64,000 nt of DNA. Source: Lysinibacillus capsici. GTDB lineage: Bacteria; Bacillota; Bacilli; Bacillales_A; Planococcaceae. Both the position numbers and the translations under genes were made by a program. The notes below the pieces were generated by a model that ran no database searches, was not told where the DNA came from, and was given only the letters and a program-made list of their open reading frames with translations. Below are positions 19,401 to 27,041 of the stretch, one piece after another. The stretch spans positions 62,001 through 126,000 of the forward strand of contig NZ_PXXX01000010.1 in NCBI RefSeq assembly GCF_003367505.1, in the 5' to 3' direction. Within the stretch, counting starts at the first letter, position 1, and every line of letters begins with the position of its first letter.

Positions 19401-19598
19401 GTCAGCCAAGCGCTAAGCATACCAGTAGATGCATTTGGTAATCAACTTGATTCATCTACAGAATATGTTGCTAAGGTTCTGACTTTGGCGAAAGGAACTT
19501 CTTCGCTATCGAACACATCCAATAATTCGGTGCAACTCAATAAATCTCCTGATAATAACAATAATGAGGCACCCCAAGACCCTCAAATTAATCAATAG
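16500..19598 (+). CDS. Secreted stalk-domain (copper amine oxidase N-terminal) protein with seven repeats
   Basis: 1032 residues from the ATG at 16500, which has GGGTGG upstream; a GTG three codons earlier is less likely. A signal peptide ends near AQA-AK (residue 28). Residues 30-145 are a stalk domain usually called copper amine oxidase N-terminal (GRVMLPLRAIFEAL and GRTMVPVRFVSEALG). Six fibronectin-like repeats of about 124 residues follow, each opening with a D-x-x-D-x-G-(D/N)-G-R-D motif (DNA 16976, 17346, 17721, 18093, 18477, 18852), plus a diverged seventh near 19221 with GDGYKYNN. The acidic motif could bind calcium. No LPXTG or SLH domain is seen; the protein is probably secreted or held by the wall. 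Function unknown; it is not an amine oxidase. Confidence 0.85.
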   Translation: MKKIWTLLFAVILIVPLVLQPATAQAAKAITINVDGVQLKTDQPPAMIQGRVMLPLRAIFEALNASVNWDQKTQTVTGIKGDTTVVLKIKSKTATINNQTVTLDVPAQVLKGRTMVPVRFVSEALGQDVDWNSEKQQVSIKSDTPSNISIAPASNVSVRDVNDQGDGRDLEVSFSKSSTESYVDHYRVMVVKASKSFNLSSALKVSSSNYSVVSTSNANRAVTLSQNSRDVDGDYIKNDQSYVVYILAIGKGSYSSVLSTSSPKITLTNMSTVTAVTNVKISDINDFGDGRDVSVSFTRPQNDSNTSNYRVFIVKTKDANNFSLTTANNLSSNYYTTVDKSGSNGSTLIATLSSSTRDTSGDFIKNNESYTAFVMSVSNTNSGMNKLSPASLAVTLTVSTPTITQVDDVNDFGDGRDLRVSFNKVSDESNVNSYRIFVVRANNYTNFTLTKANSLPSTYYTQVNKTGSNITQVLSAGAKDTDGYAIQNGVSYRVFIMAVTNNSANNVLSSASNMISLLSNNVGAVSNIIASDVSDYGNGRDLFVSFNKAVDEAPINHYRIMVVPTANYNNFSLTDANSVSSSNYTTVNKSGKSTYEQALSENTRDVRGNTIKEGTNYRIYVLTVANGNTLGNNALTAATSTVTLTKNFTVQAVTNLNVADIDDKGDGRDVQVTFTKPTDESNVNHYRILMVPTAYYSSFNLSQANSSSYYITESKGGNLAANRTLDGIRDVRGNFITEGTSYRVYVLTVANGNSLNAYALSSPSPVITISKSKAVQAVSNINVSDVGDYGDGRDLQISFTKPSDESNIDSYRILVVPASKANDFDLNTAIRATNYTGWSKGLYSVKLGADSRDTDGRLITNGQEYRVYILSVGGGNSKEMYSLSYPSSYIALEDLSAPGSVEKVTLSLQGDGYKYNNINISFDVKNGQSVTEYRVFMLPKDKADSFKLQDAISNPNSTRIYPNNLSNVSQALSIPVDAFGNQLDSSTEYVAKVLTLAKGTSSLSNTSNNSVQLNKSPDNNNNEAPQDPQINQ

Positions 19599-19619
19599 GT
19601 CAATTATTTTTTCATAGCT

Positions 19620-19670
19620 GGGACTCCTTATGGCGCTTCTTGTACCATAAGGAGCCCTTGTTGTTTTGTA
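19620..19670 (+). terminator. Terminator after the stalk-domain gene
   Basis: GGGACTCCTTATGG / CCATAAGGAGCCC stem with one mismatch and an 11-base loop, followed by TTGTTGTTTTG. Confidence 0.8.
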
Positions 19671-19749
19671 ATTACTTTTCCCTCTGCTTTTTACATACGT
19701 CGCTCTATTTCCACTCTTTATTGATTCGTATACTGAACGATAGCCTGGC

Positions 19750-20595
19750 TTATAGTTGCTTTGTCATCTGTACCTGCTCTGTTGTCACCTTTAATCCATG
19801 CTTTAACAAATATTTTGTTGCTGGATTACTCGCTAAGAAGTTCAATGTCGTCAAATGGACTTTATGTGTTGTAATACTTGCTAAAAACTGTGTTATTAAC
19901 TCTACATTACTTTCCTCTAGTATTACCATTTGATAAAGTAGAATACGCTCCACCTCACCATATTCATTCCACAATGTTTTGTATAGCATATAGCCAAGTG
20001 GTTCATGGTTATCATTATAAAACACCTTTGCTTCCCCATGCTTCACGCTCTGCCAGTTACACTGCCAAGGAACATTTTCCCGATAGAAAGATAGATGTGC
20101 TAGCTGCTCTGGGCGAATGGTCGCTATATGAAGGGCTACTGTAGATGTTACCTTGGCTTCATACTCGCCGCTTAAAAATAGTAATTGATTGGCAACCACA
20201 TAGCCATATTTTTCATACAAGGCAATGGCTACCTGATTTTCCTTAATGGCTTCTAACGTACCCAACTCTACATTTTCTCGCTTATAGATAGCTAGGGTTT
20301 CCTCCATTAATAGGCGCGAGACACCCTTACCACGATATGCTGGAGAAATACCAGTCCCACCATTCCAAGCTGTTTTTTGGCCATCGATGGTACGAAAGCC
20401 ATTCATCACAATGGCAATCGGTTCCTCTTGATCAAAAACGACAATAGAATGCTCAGGAGATAAGCCCTCCCCCACTAGTCGCTGTAAAAACATTTCTGCT
20501 GTCATATTAATTTCAATAAAATAACCTTCAAAGCCTTTGTTCCATGCTTTCAATACTTCATCTAATGTACATTGTGCAACTGTTTTAATCTTCAT
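19750..20595 (-). CDS. GNAT family N-acetyltransferase
   Basis: 281 residues. The N-terminal half is a clear GNAT domain with the acetyl-CoA loop GISPAYRGKGVSRLL (about residues 83-97) and the ALYEKYGYV motif near 128. The C-terminal half looks like a second, diverged GNAT-type domain. The substrate is unknown. It lies 13 bases after the histidine phosphatase gene and probably shares its transcript. The start has AGAGGG upstream. Confidence 0.85.
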   Translation of the reverse strand: MKIKTVAQCTLDEVLKAWNKGFEGYFIEINMTAEMFLQRLVGEGLSPEHSIVVFDQEEPIAIVMNGFRTIDGQKTAWNGGTGISPAYRGKGVSRLLMEETLAIYKRENVELGTLEAIKENQVAIALYEKYGYVVANQLLFLSGEYEAKVTSTVALHIATIRPEQLAHLSFYRENVPWQCNWQSVKHGEAKVFYNDNHEPLGYMLYKTLWNEYGEVERILLYQMVILEESNVELITQFLASITTHKVHLTTLNFLASNPATKYLLKHGLKVTTEQVQMTKQL

Positions 20596-20608
20596 ACAAT
20601 CCCTCTTT

Positions 20609-21157
20609 TCAAATGGAATCTAATGCTGCTAGATTTTCTAAGGTTAGTTTTCTCACAATCTCATAACCATGTCCTTGACCTTTAGGTTTTATGACAACCG
20701 TCCCCATATTCGAAATGATGCCCAGCCCTACATTTCTTGGAAAGCTATGCCCAATGATTATGTTGTTTATGCCCTCAGGTGGAATGATTTCCAGCATCGA
20801 TGTAGAAATCGTTAATATACTGCTTTGCACTACTGTAGGAAGATTGCCACCTAACATAAAGATTTCAAACAAGAAGGGGTCAATTTGGAGATTGCTGTTT
20901 GGAAATGCCAAACGTGCTGTTTCAATGGTCCGACAAAAAGGACTGGTAGTGATGGTGGAAAGGATGGGAATTTGCCAATAGCGTAGCATTTGACCATAAT
21001 AAATTGCCTCCCTACGACCTTGATCGGATAAATTCCGTTGATTTTGACAACTTTGAAATGTACCATATGCTTGATCTACACCAATAGTTGCTGTTCCGTG
21101 TCTTGCATATAAAGTTAGCCCACCTTTTCTCAATAACGCTAGGAGACCCTTTTCCAT
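20609..21157 (-). CDS. Histidine phosphatase family protein
   Basis: 182 residues from the ATG at 21157, nine bases after AAGGAG; the frame is open further upstream but without a ribosome site. The catalytic start LYARHGT has the phosphoacceptor His in RHG, the second part has TSPFCRTIETA, and the distal His is in IIGHSFPRN. It is therefore a phosphoglycerate mutase-like phosphatase; the substrate is unknown. Downstream gene: GNAT acetyltransferase. Confidence 0.82.
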   Translation of the reverse strand: MEKGLLALLRKGGLTLYARHGTATIGVDQAYGTFQSCQNQRNLSDQGRREAIYYGQMLRYWQIPILSTITTSPFCRTIETARLAFPNSNLQIDPFLFEIFMLGGNLPTVVQSSILTISTSMLEIIPPEGINNIIIGHSFPRNVGLGIISNMGTVVIKPKGQGHGYEIVRKLTLENLAALDSI

Positions 21158-21213
21158 TTTCTTCATCTCCTTCATCATATCACTTTCTACTTTGTAATGT
21201 ATGTGCTGTACAT

Positions 21214-21255
21214 AGAAAAAAGCTCCCCACAACTTTTTGTAGGAAGCTTTTTTCT
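21214..21255 (-). terminator. Terminator after the orphan sensor kinase
   Basis: AGAAAAAAGCT / AGCTTTTTTCT arms with more pairing inside. On the minus strand it ends in a T run and lies just after the kinase stop. Confidence 0.75.
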
Positions 21256-21256
21256 G

Positions 21257-22564
21257 TTATTTTATTGGAATTCTGACAATAGCAGTCGTTTCTAAATGTT
21301 TTGATGAATCAATTGAAATATGACCATTATATTTAGTGACAATTTCTTTGACAATAAATAAACCTTGTCCTCTTAGTCTACCATTCTCATGTTTTTTCGT
21401 TGAAAATCCTTGTTTGAATATGTGATCAGGATTCGCAATATTTGGCCCAGTATTGGTAATTTTAAATTCATACTGAGATTCATCTGCTGTACAGCAAATC
21501 TTAATCTTACGTTGTTCCTCAGGTAATTCAACAGCAGCATCAATCGCATTATCAATTAAATTGGATAGAATCTTGATTAAATCTGTCGTTTTAATCTTAT
21601 TAAAGTCATTTTGAGAAAGCGTAAAATCCATATCAATATGATGATTTTGAGCCGTTAATTTCTTCGTTTGCAATAAGATGGACAAACCTGGATGATCAAT
21701 ATTTAATTTTAATGACTTGATCGCCTGAACTTCTTTTGATAGTGAGGATAAATATTGTCTTGCCTGATCTGTTTTTTCTAATTGTAATAAACCATGTAAC
21801 ACTTGGATATGGTTCGTAAAATCATGACGTAGGGACGACACCGAAGTAATCAATGTTTTGATTTCTGCTAGATATGTGTCCTCTGTAGCGCCAACTTCCT
21901 TCGCTACCTCTTTTTGATACCATCTTTGTAAAAATAAAAAAGAACCGATGACAATTAAAATAAGTACACCATTAAAAATAAAATTAAATAGGTTGTCTTC
22001 AATGACTTTACCCTTAATACCATTTAGCGTATCTGCACTAATGTCAATGCCTAAATACCCGATAATTGTTCCATTATCATCTTTGATGGGTGCACCAACA
22101 GATAAATAAGACCCATGTTCAGAATCATGAATTACCTCTGTAACATAGGTTTCACCATTATAGGCCTTTTCAACATGCTTTGCAGGGACAGTACAAACCA
22201 CGCCAATACCGAAGCCCTCTTTCATTTCTTTTGGCATCCCTGTAATCATGGCTATAGATACTTCAGGATTATCCACCTTTAAGGTGTAAACAAATAGTGC
22301 ACCTAATTTTATCCTTGCATCGTTTAAATAATTTCTTACTTTCCAATAATAATCATTTTCCTGTGGATTATTTAAAAATTGCTGATAGGCATCCGTATCT
22401 ATGGATGCAGCAATAGAATGGGCTGCCTCTAAGCTTTGATTGGCAATTGACTCTTCAACGGTCTTTTTTATTTTTACATAGGATGTAAAGATGTTTAAAC
22501 TTGTAAACAAACATAATAAAATCGTTGATAGAATTAATATTAGTTTTATTTTTCTATTTTTCAT
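21257..22564 (-). CDS. Sensor histidine kinase with extracellular sensor domain (Spo0B-like dimerisation helix)
   Basis: 435 residues. A membrane helix (8-28), about 165 extracellular residues with a Cache/PAS-like segment (GSYLSVGAPIKDDNGTIIGYLGIDIS), a second helix (about 195-217), then SSLRHDFTNHIQVLHGLL with the presumed phospho-His and a GHKL ATPase domain (NLIDNAIDAA, GRLRGQGLFIVKE). The dimerisation helix resembles Spo0B and the citrate/malate type kinases (CitA, DcuS, MalK). These normally have an adjacent response regulator, but none is next to it here. Ligand unknown, perhaps a small carboxylate. Confidence 0.85.
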   Translation of the reverse strand: MKNRKIKLILILSTILLCLFTSLNIFTSYVKIKKTVEESIANQSLEAAHSIAASIDTDAYQQFLNNPQENDYYWKVRNYLNDARIKLGALFVYTLKVDNPEVSIAMITGMPKEMKEGFGIGVVCTVPAKHVEKAYNGETYVTEVIHDSEHGSYLSVGAPIKDDNGTIIGYLGIDISADTLNGIKGKVIEDNLFNFIFNGVLILIVIGSFLFLQRWYQKEVAKEVGATEDTYLAEIKTLITSVSSLRHDFTNHIQVLHGLLQLEKTDQARQYLSSLSKEVQAIKSLKLNIDHPGLSILLQTKKLTAQNHHIDMDFTLSQNDFNKIKTTDLIKILSNLIDNAIDAAVELPEEQRKIKICCTADESQYEFKITNTGPNIANPDHIFKQGFSTKKHENGRLRGQGLFIVKEIVTKYNGHISIDSSKHLETTAIVRIPIK

Positions 22565-22589
22565 AAAAAACGGTACTTCCTCATCTATA

Positions 22590-22605
22590 AATATTCTAGA
22601 ATATT
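22590..22605. promoter_or_regulatory. Perfect 16-bp palindrome upstream of the sensor kinase
   Basis: AATATTCTAGAATATT is a perfect palindrome between the likely promoter region and the ribosome site of the kinase gene. Possible operator; A/T-rich palindromes also arise by chance. Confidence 0.35.
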
Positions 22606-22839
22606 ATTATATTATAATTAACTCTATTTTTTGTTTGTAAAGCAAACATTGCTTGTATATCCTACATAAATTAAAACACAAAATCAATTTTTATTTTATT
22701 CATACCCAAAATTACACACTGTAACAAATAGTTTAATAATCCTTGACAAGAAAGTAAACTAAAAAGATAAGTAATAACTTTTTATGTCTCATTTCCTATT
22801 TAAATGGAAAATTGAAAAAACCACTAAAGCAAAGGTATC

Positions 22840-22871
22840 AAAAAAAGATCAGGTATCAACAATACCTGATC
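22840..22871 (-). terminator. Terminator after the lone gerA gene
   Basis: Perfect 10-bp stem GATCAGGTAT / ATACCTGATC with a 5-base loop, followed by seven T on the minus strand. Confidence 0.9.
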
Positions 22872-22885
22872 TCATCACAATATGC

Positions 22886-24343
22886 TTATTTTTTACTTGA
22901 AGTCCGTGTTTGATCTTGCGGCTTAAGAAAGGTAGGTCGTTTACTATAGCCCTTTGGAGATAGTCGCAATAGGGACTTACGTATATTGCCCTTTTCAAAA
23001 TCGGCACTAAAGTTTACGTATGGCACTCCCAAGACTCTCATATTCGCAGTGTATAAAAGGATGAAAAACACGGATATAAAAAAACCAAATAAACCAAAAA
23101 ACGCCGAAGCCATAATAATGATTAATCGAAAAATACTCATAGCCGTCACAAAGGATTGATTGACCAATGTAAATGCAGCGATACTGGAAATGGCAATCAC
23201 AACAATCATTGAGGGGCTTGTAACACCTGCTTTAATCGCTGCATCCCCAATAATTAGTCCTCCTACCACACTAACTGAGCCACTGACGGCACTCGGAAGA
23301 CGTAAGTTGGCTTCACGAAACAATTCAAACATAAATAGCATCATTAAAATTTCTAGAATGGTTGGGAAAGGCAATCCCGTTCTCGATTCGACAACCGTTG
23401 CCAGTAGTAGAAATGGAAGCTGTTCTTGATGATATGTCGTCAATGCAAGCCAAAAACCTGGCAGTAGCATACTTATTAATATCCCGACAATTCTGAGTAA
23501 TCGTTCCATCGAGCTAACAATGAGTGGGTACTCATTATCCTCTGCTGATTTAAAGAGCAACATAATATTTGCAGGTGTAATTATGGCATAGGACACACCA
23601 TCAATCATTAAGAGTATTCTTCCTCTAATTAAGGCCTGCATAGCAAAATCAGGTCTCCCTGTATAATCATGTCTTGGAAGAATTGTCGCTGTCTTTTCAA
23701 TTTTTTCCATTAATAAGTCGCCATTGATAACAATATCCGTGTCAATTTTTTGTAATTGAAGTCGAATTTGTTCCAGCATATTTAAATTCACAATGTCTTC
23801 CATATATAGTATGGCTACGGTTGTTTTAGAACGCTTACCAATTTCTAATGTCTCTACACTAAAAGAATTAGTCGGTAATCGTTTTCTTAATAAAGCAATA
23901 TTAATAAAAACATCTTCAATAAAGTCATCTCTAGGTCCCTTTACTACTAGTTCTAATGTTGTTTCCCCAGGCTCTCGATTGGGTCTTTTTGAAATATCAC
24001 TAGAATAAAGTAATTGATTTTCTTCAAAATACAGTAAAACATGGCCTTTATAGACCCTAGTTACCGCATCCTCTTTCGATAAAATCTTTTGTAAATAGGG
24101 AATGTGTAAATGCTGTTCAATTTCTTCCTCTAGCATGTCCTCCGTGACATTGCTTAACAAAGATTGAACACGTTGAACAACCACAGTTTGAAGAATTTGC
24201 TCATTGACCATTGCATCACAAGTTATAAAATGTACTGTATATTGCTGAAAATTATATTGTTGGAAAATCACATCAGCAGAGCGTTGAAATAGTGATTTCA
24301 ACATTTTCAAATTAATTTGTTCCATTGATGAAATACTTCTCAT
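22886..24343 (-). CDS. GerA family spore germination protein, not in a tricistronic operon
   Basis: 485 residues with the GerA layout: N-terminal soluble part (1-245; KGPRDDFIEDVFINIALLRKR near 135), then about five membrane helices with the family hallmark ESRTGLPFPTILEILMM and a short basic tail. GerA proteins are subunits of germinant receptors in the spore inner membrane. No gerB or gerC homologue flanks it, unlike the full set at 34478-38092. The annotated ATG overlaps the likely ribosome site TAGGAG; an ATG six codons later is an alternative. Confidence 0.88.
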   Translation of the reverse strand: MRSISSMEQINLKMLKSLFQRSADVIFQQYNFQQYTVHFITCDAMVNEQILQTVVVQRVQSLLSNVTEDMLEEEIEQHLHIPYLQKILSKEDAVTRVYKGHVLLYFEENQLLYSSDISKRPNREPGETTLELVVKGPRDDFIEDVFINIALLRKRLPTNSFSVETLEIGKRSKTTVAILYMEDIVNLNMLEQIRLQLQKIDTDIVINGDLLMEKIEKTATILPRHDYTGRPDFAMQALIRGRILLMIDGVSYAIITPANIMLLFKSAEDNEYPLIVSSMERLLRIVGILISMLLPGFWLALTTYHQEQLPFLLLATVVESRTGLPFPTILEILMMLFMFELFREANLRLPSAVSGSVSVVGGLIIGDAAIKAGVTSPSMIVVIAISSIAAFTLVNQSFVTAMSIFRLIIIMASAFFGLFGFFISVFFILLYTANMRVLGVPYVNFSADFEKGNIRKSLLRLSPKGYSKRPTFLKPQDQTRTSSKK

Positions 24344-24463
24344 CTCCTACTGAGCCAGCTCAAGATTAGTACATTTATGAAAACAATCACCTTCAATAAA
24401 TACACTTAAGCATATTTTTCCCATGGTTGTTCAAAATATTCAAAGAAACAAATGTTGTGACGA

Positions 24464-24946
24464 CTATTCAAATTGTCCTGATCCAATCATTTTCTTTAGA
24501 TTTGCCATCTCAATTGCAGACATTGCCGCATCATAGCCTTTATTACCAGATTTCGTTCCTGCACGTTCAATTGCCTGTTCAATATTTTCGGTAGTAACAA
24601 TTCCAAAAATAACAGGTACATTCGTTGACAATGACACATTGGCAATGCCTTTTGCCGATTCATTACAAACATAGTCATAGTGTGTTGTAGAGCCACGAAT
24701 AACAGTACCTAAACCAATAATAGCATCATATTTCTTGGTTTCTGCCAGTTGTTTCGCTATAAAAGGAACTTCAAAAGCTCCTGGCACCCATGCAACATCA
24801 ATAGATGCAGAATCAACCCCATGACGAGTTAAACCATCCATTGCCCCATCCAATAATTTGCTAGTAATGAACTCATTAAAACGACCCACTACTACTGCAA
24901 TTTTCAAATCCGTTCCAATTAATTGTGCTTCAAATGTTTGACCCAT
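24464..24946 (-). CDS. ribH: 6,7-dimethyl-8-ribityllumazine synthase
   Basis: 160 residues, normal for the family. It joins the pyrimidine intermediate to dihydroxybutanone phosphate to give lumazine, the penultimate riboflavin precursor. Motifs: [36 protein letters not shown] with the catalytic His region, and [12 protein letters not shown]. Last gene of the ribE-ribB-ribH operon, 15 bases after ribB, controlled by the FMN riboswitches. Confidence 0.96.
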   Translation of the reverse strand: MGQTFEAQLIGTDLKIAVVVGRFNEFITSKLLDGAMDGLTRHGVDSASIDVAWVPGAFEVPFIAKQLAETKKYDAIIGLGTVIRGSTTHYDYVCNESAKGIANVSLSTNVPVIFGIVTTENIEQAIERAGTKSGNKGYDAAMSAIEMANLKKMIGSGQFE

Positions 24947-24961
24947 TGTTCCTTCTCCTTT

Positions 24962-25591
24962 TTACATAGAAATTTTAGTTTTATTAGTGGATAATTGTTT
25001 ACGATAAGCAACCAATGCTTCTATCGAGATCATTTTTAAGCCATGATGTGCAGCGTAATTTGTTAGTTCTTCAAACCGAAGCATGTGCCCATCATCACCC
25101 ATAATTTCGCAAATAACACCTGCAGGTACGCTATGACAAAGCTTCGCTAGATCAATAGTGGCCTCCGTGTGCCCTCTCCGTTCCAGCACTCCTTGCTCTT
25201 TCGCAATCAACGGAAAAATATGGCCTGGTCGACGAAAATCAGTTGGCTTAGCTTGCTTTTCTATCATTCTTTGTATCGTTAGCGCACGCTCAAAGGCGCT
25301 AATCCCTGTCGTTGTTTCTACATGATCGATACTTACAGTAAATGCGGTTTGATGGTTATCTGTATTGTGCTGAACCATTGGATATAAATCTAGCTTTTGT
25401 GCAAGCTGCTGCGAAATCGGCGTACAAATTAAACCTCTACCATTGGTTGCCATAAAGTTGATTGTTGCTGGTGTGATGAATTCAGCGAGTGCCAGAAGAT
25501 CTCCTTCATTTTCTCGATCCTCATCATCAACCACCACAATCATATTGCCCTGCCTTAAATCCTCTATGGCTTCTTCAATTGAATGTAGCAC
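24962..25591 (-). CDS. ribB: 3,4-dihydroxy-2-butanone 4-phosphate synthase
   Basis: 209 residues from GTG 25591, nine bases after AGGAG; the frame opens at TTG 25600, which touches the ribosome site. Active-site motif [11 protein letters not shown] near residue 25 and the [14 protein letters not shown] segment are intact. Only the RibB domain is present: B. subtilis and most relatives carry it fused to GTP cyclohydrolase II (RibBA, about 400 residues), and no trace of that domain follows. Second gene of the operon. Confidence 0.94.
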   Translation of the reverse strand: MLHSIEEAIEDLRQGNMIVVVDDEDRENEGDLLALAEFITPATINFMATNGRGLICTPISQQLAQKLDLYPMVQHNTDNHQTAFTVSIDHVETTTGISAFERALTIQRMIEKQAKPTDFRRPGHIFPLIAKEQGVLERRGHTEATIDLAKLCHSVPAGVICEIMGDDGHMLRFEELTNYAAHHGLKMISIEALVAYRKQLSTNKTKISM

Positions 25592-25615
25592 GATGATCAA
25601 CTCCTATTCTGTGAT

Positions 25616-26254
25616 TTAAAAACCATGTTGTGCTAAATAATCTCTTGTAATAGCTGGCGTTGTTTGCCCCTTTTTTAATTGCCCTATAATGTATTTTCCA
25701 ACTAAATCGTTTTCGATATTAACGATTGCTCCAACCCTCTTCATACCTAAAACGGTTTCTTTGTAAGTATGAGGAATAAGTGAAATTGTGACACTATTGG
25801 CTTCAACATGAAAAAGGGTTAAGCTTGTGCCATCAATTGTTATGGAACCCTTTGGAATACAAAAGTTGGTTAGTTCCTCTGACATTTCGATATCAATATA
25901 AACGGCGTTTGCTACTGGACGTTTTCGCAAAATTTTGCCGACTCCATCAACATGACCAGCAACAAAATGGCCACCAAATCGTCCATTAGCAGGCATGGCA
26001 CGCTCCAAATTAACAGAATCGCCTATTGCCAGCTGCTGTAGATTTGTTGCTTTGACTGTTTCAGGCATAACATCCATCGTAAGCTGCTGTTGTGTGAAAT
26101 TTGTCACCGTTAAACAAACTCCATTGACCGCTATACTGTCACCAAGCTTGACATCCTCCGTTATCTTGGCTGATTGAACCGTAATTTTCATACTGTCCCG
26201 ATCGCTTTGCACGGCTTTTATGATACCAATATCCTCTACAAGTCCTGTAAACAT
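25616..26254 (-). CDS. ribE: Riboflavin synthase alpha chain
   Basis: 212 residues. Two lumazine-binding beta-barrel repeats are visible: MFTGLVEDIG...GDSIAVNGVCLTV...GGHFVAGHVDG and the second with GSITIDGTSLTL. It dismutates two lumazines to riboflavin. First gene after the two FMN riboswitches; the operon continues with ribB and ribH. The usual first gene, ribD, is absent. Confidence 0.96.
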   Translation of the reverse strand: MFTGLVEDIGIIKAVQSDRDSMKITVQSAKITEDVKLGDSIAVNGVCLTVTNFTQQQLTMDVMPETVKATNLQQLAIGDSVNLERAMPANGRFGGHFVAGHVDGVGKILRKRPVANAVYIDIEMSEELTNFCIPKGSITIDGTSLTLFHVEANSVTISLIPHTYKETVLGMKRVGAIVNIENDLVGKYIIGQLKKGQTTPAITRDYLAQHGF

Positions 26255-26351
26255 CCCATCACCTACTCTACTTTATTAGTACTTCTATCCTTTACTTTTA
26301 AAGTTGATCCACCTGTTTTTGTGCCTTATCCTTCTCCCTTCTCTCGTTAGC

Positions 26352-26389
26352 AATAAAAAATAAAAACCCCTTTACATCAAAGGGGTTTT
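26352..26389 (-). terminator. Expression-platform terminator of the ribE-proximal FMN riboswitch
   Basis: AAAACCCCTTT / AAAGGGGTTTT, 11 bp with a 5-base loop, followed on the minus strand by a T-rich run. It lies between aptamer A and ribE, as expected of a transcription-attenuating riboswitch. Confidence 0.9.
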
Positions 26390-26459
26390 GGGAGTATAAG
26401 ACATCAACAAATAAGCCTATTTGAAAACAATTTTTTCATAGACTGTCATCTCACTCGTT

Positions 26460-26575
26460 CTTCTCCCATCCAGACTATCACTGTCGGTTTTGGATTTGCA
26501 CCAAATCAGCTTGCGCTCACGGACTTTGAATTGCTTCATCACCGCCGATTGGGAATTTCACCCTACCCCGAAGAA
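26460..26575 (-). ncRNA. FMN riboswitch (RFN element), copy A, ribE-proximal
   Basis: On the minus strand the complete RFN consensus is present: CTTCGGGGTAGGGTGAAATT, then the CGGCGGTGATGAAGC, GTCCGTGAGCGC and ACCGACAGTG blocks, ending in GTCTGGATGGGAGAAG. Binding FMN should favour the terminator at 26352 and shut off ribE-ribB-ribH. Confidence 0.97.
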
Positions 26576-26601
26576 CATCTTCTATTCGATTGTAGCTAAA
26601 T

Positions 26602-26635
26602 AAAAAAACTTCCCACAAGATGATTGGAAAGTTTT
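26602..26635 (-). terminator. Expression-platform terminator of the upstream FMN riboswitch
   Basis: AAAACTTTCC / GGGAAGTTTT (minus strand, one U-G pair), followed by seven T. It lies between aptamer B and aptamer A, so B has its own terminator. Confidence 0.85.
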
Positions 26636-26701
26636 GTAATAAATGCATAGTCAAATAAACCTTCTAAATTAGAATCAATTTAAAAAGTTCGCATTTTTAC
26701 C

Positions 26702-26817
26702 CTTCTCCCATCCAGACTGTAACTGTCGGTTTTGGATTTGCACCAAATCAGCTTGCGCTCACGGACTTTGAATTGCTTCATCACCGCCGATCGGGAATTT
26801 CACCCTACCCCGAAGAA
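26702..26817 (-). ncRNA. FMN riboswitch (RFN element), copy B, promoter-proximal
   Basis: A second complete RFN element, 242 bases upstream of copy A. By eye the two 116-base cores differ at only three positions (two in the GACAGT-A-AGTC arm and one in the CGGCGG loop). It is followed by its own terminator at 26602. Confidence 0.97.
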
Positions 26818-26854
26818 TATTTTTATTTAGCTAGTCTTACGATAACACTATTTT

Positions 26855-26860
26855 ATTATA
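26855..26860 (-). promoter_or_regulatory. Putative -10 element of the rib operon
   Basis: TATAAT on the minus strand, about 40 bases upstream of riboswitch copy B. No convincing -35 box is visible at the usual distance. The rest of the gap up to 27041 holds only the divergent promoter of the YibE/F pair. Confidence 0.4.
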
Positions 26861-27041
26861 TTATCCATCCTTCTTTTTAAATTTTTTTCGAAGCATAAAT
26901 TTTAAACAGCTCTGACTCGACTTGAAAAATGTAAAAGATGTTATTAAAATGATGACATTTAACCTGTTTATGGAACTTCTTAATCAAAAAAACGTTCCTT
27001 TACAAGTGACTATTCAGTCTAGCAGTTTGGAGGTCATTTAC

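Noticed and set aside
16500-19598. Functional copper amine oxidase
   Set aside because: Only the N-terminal stalk domain is present; no topaquinone-forming catalytic domain follows.
19640-19933. 97-codon plus-strand frame after the stalk-domain gene
   Set aside because: It starts inside a terminator and is antisense to the acetyltransferase gene.
22743-22775. TTGACA with a 17-base spacer on the plus strand, possible small RNA promoter
   Set aside because: The -10 is poor, and the only hairpin downstream (22847-22871) has its T run on the other strand.
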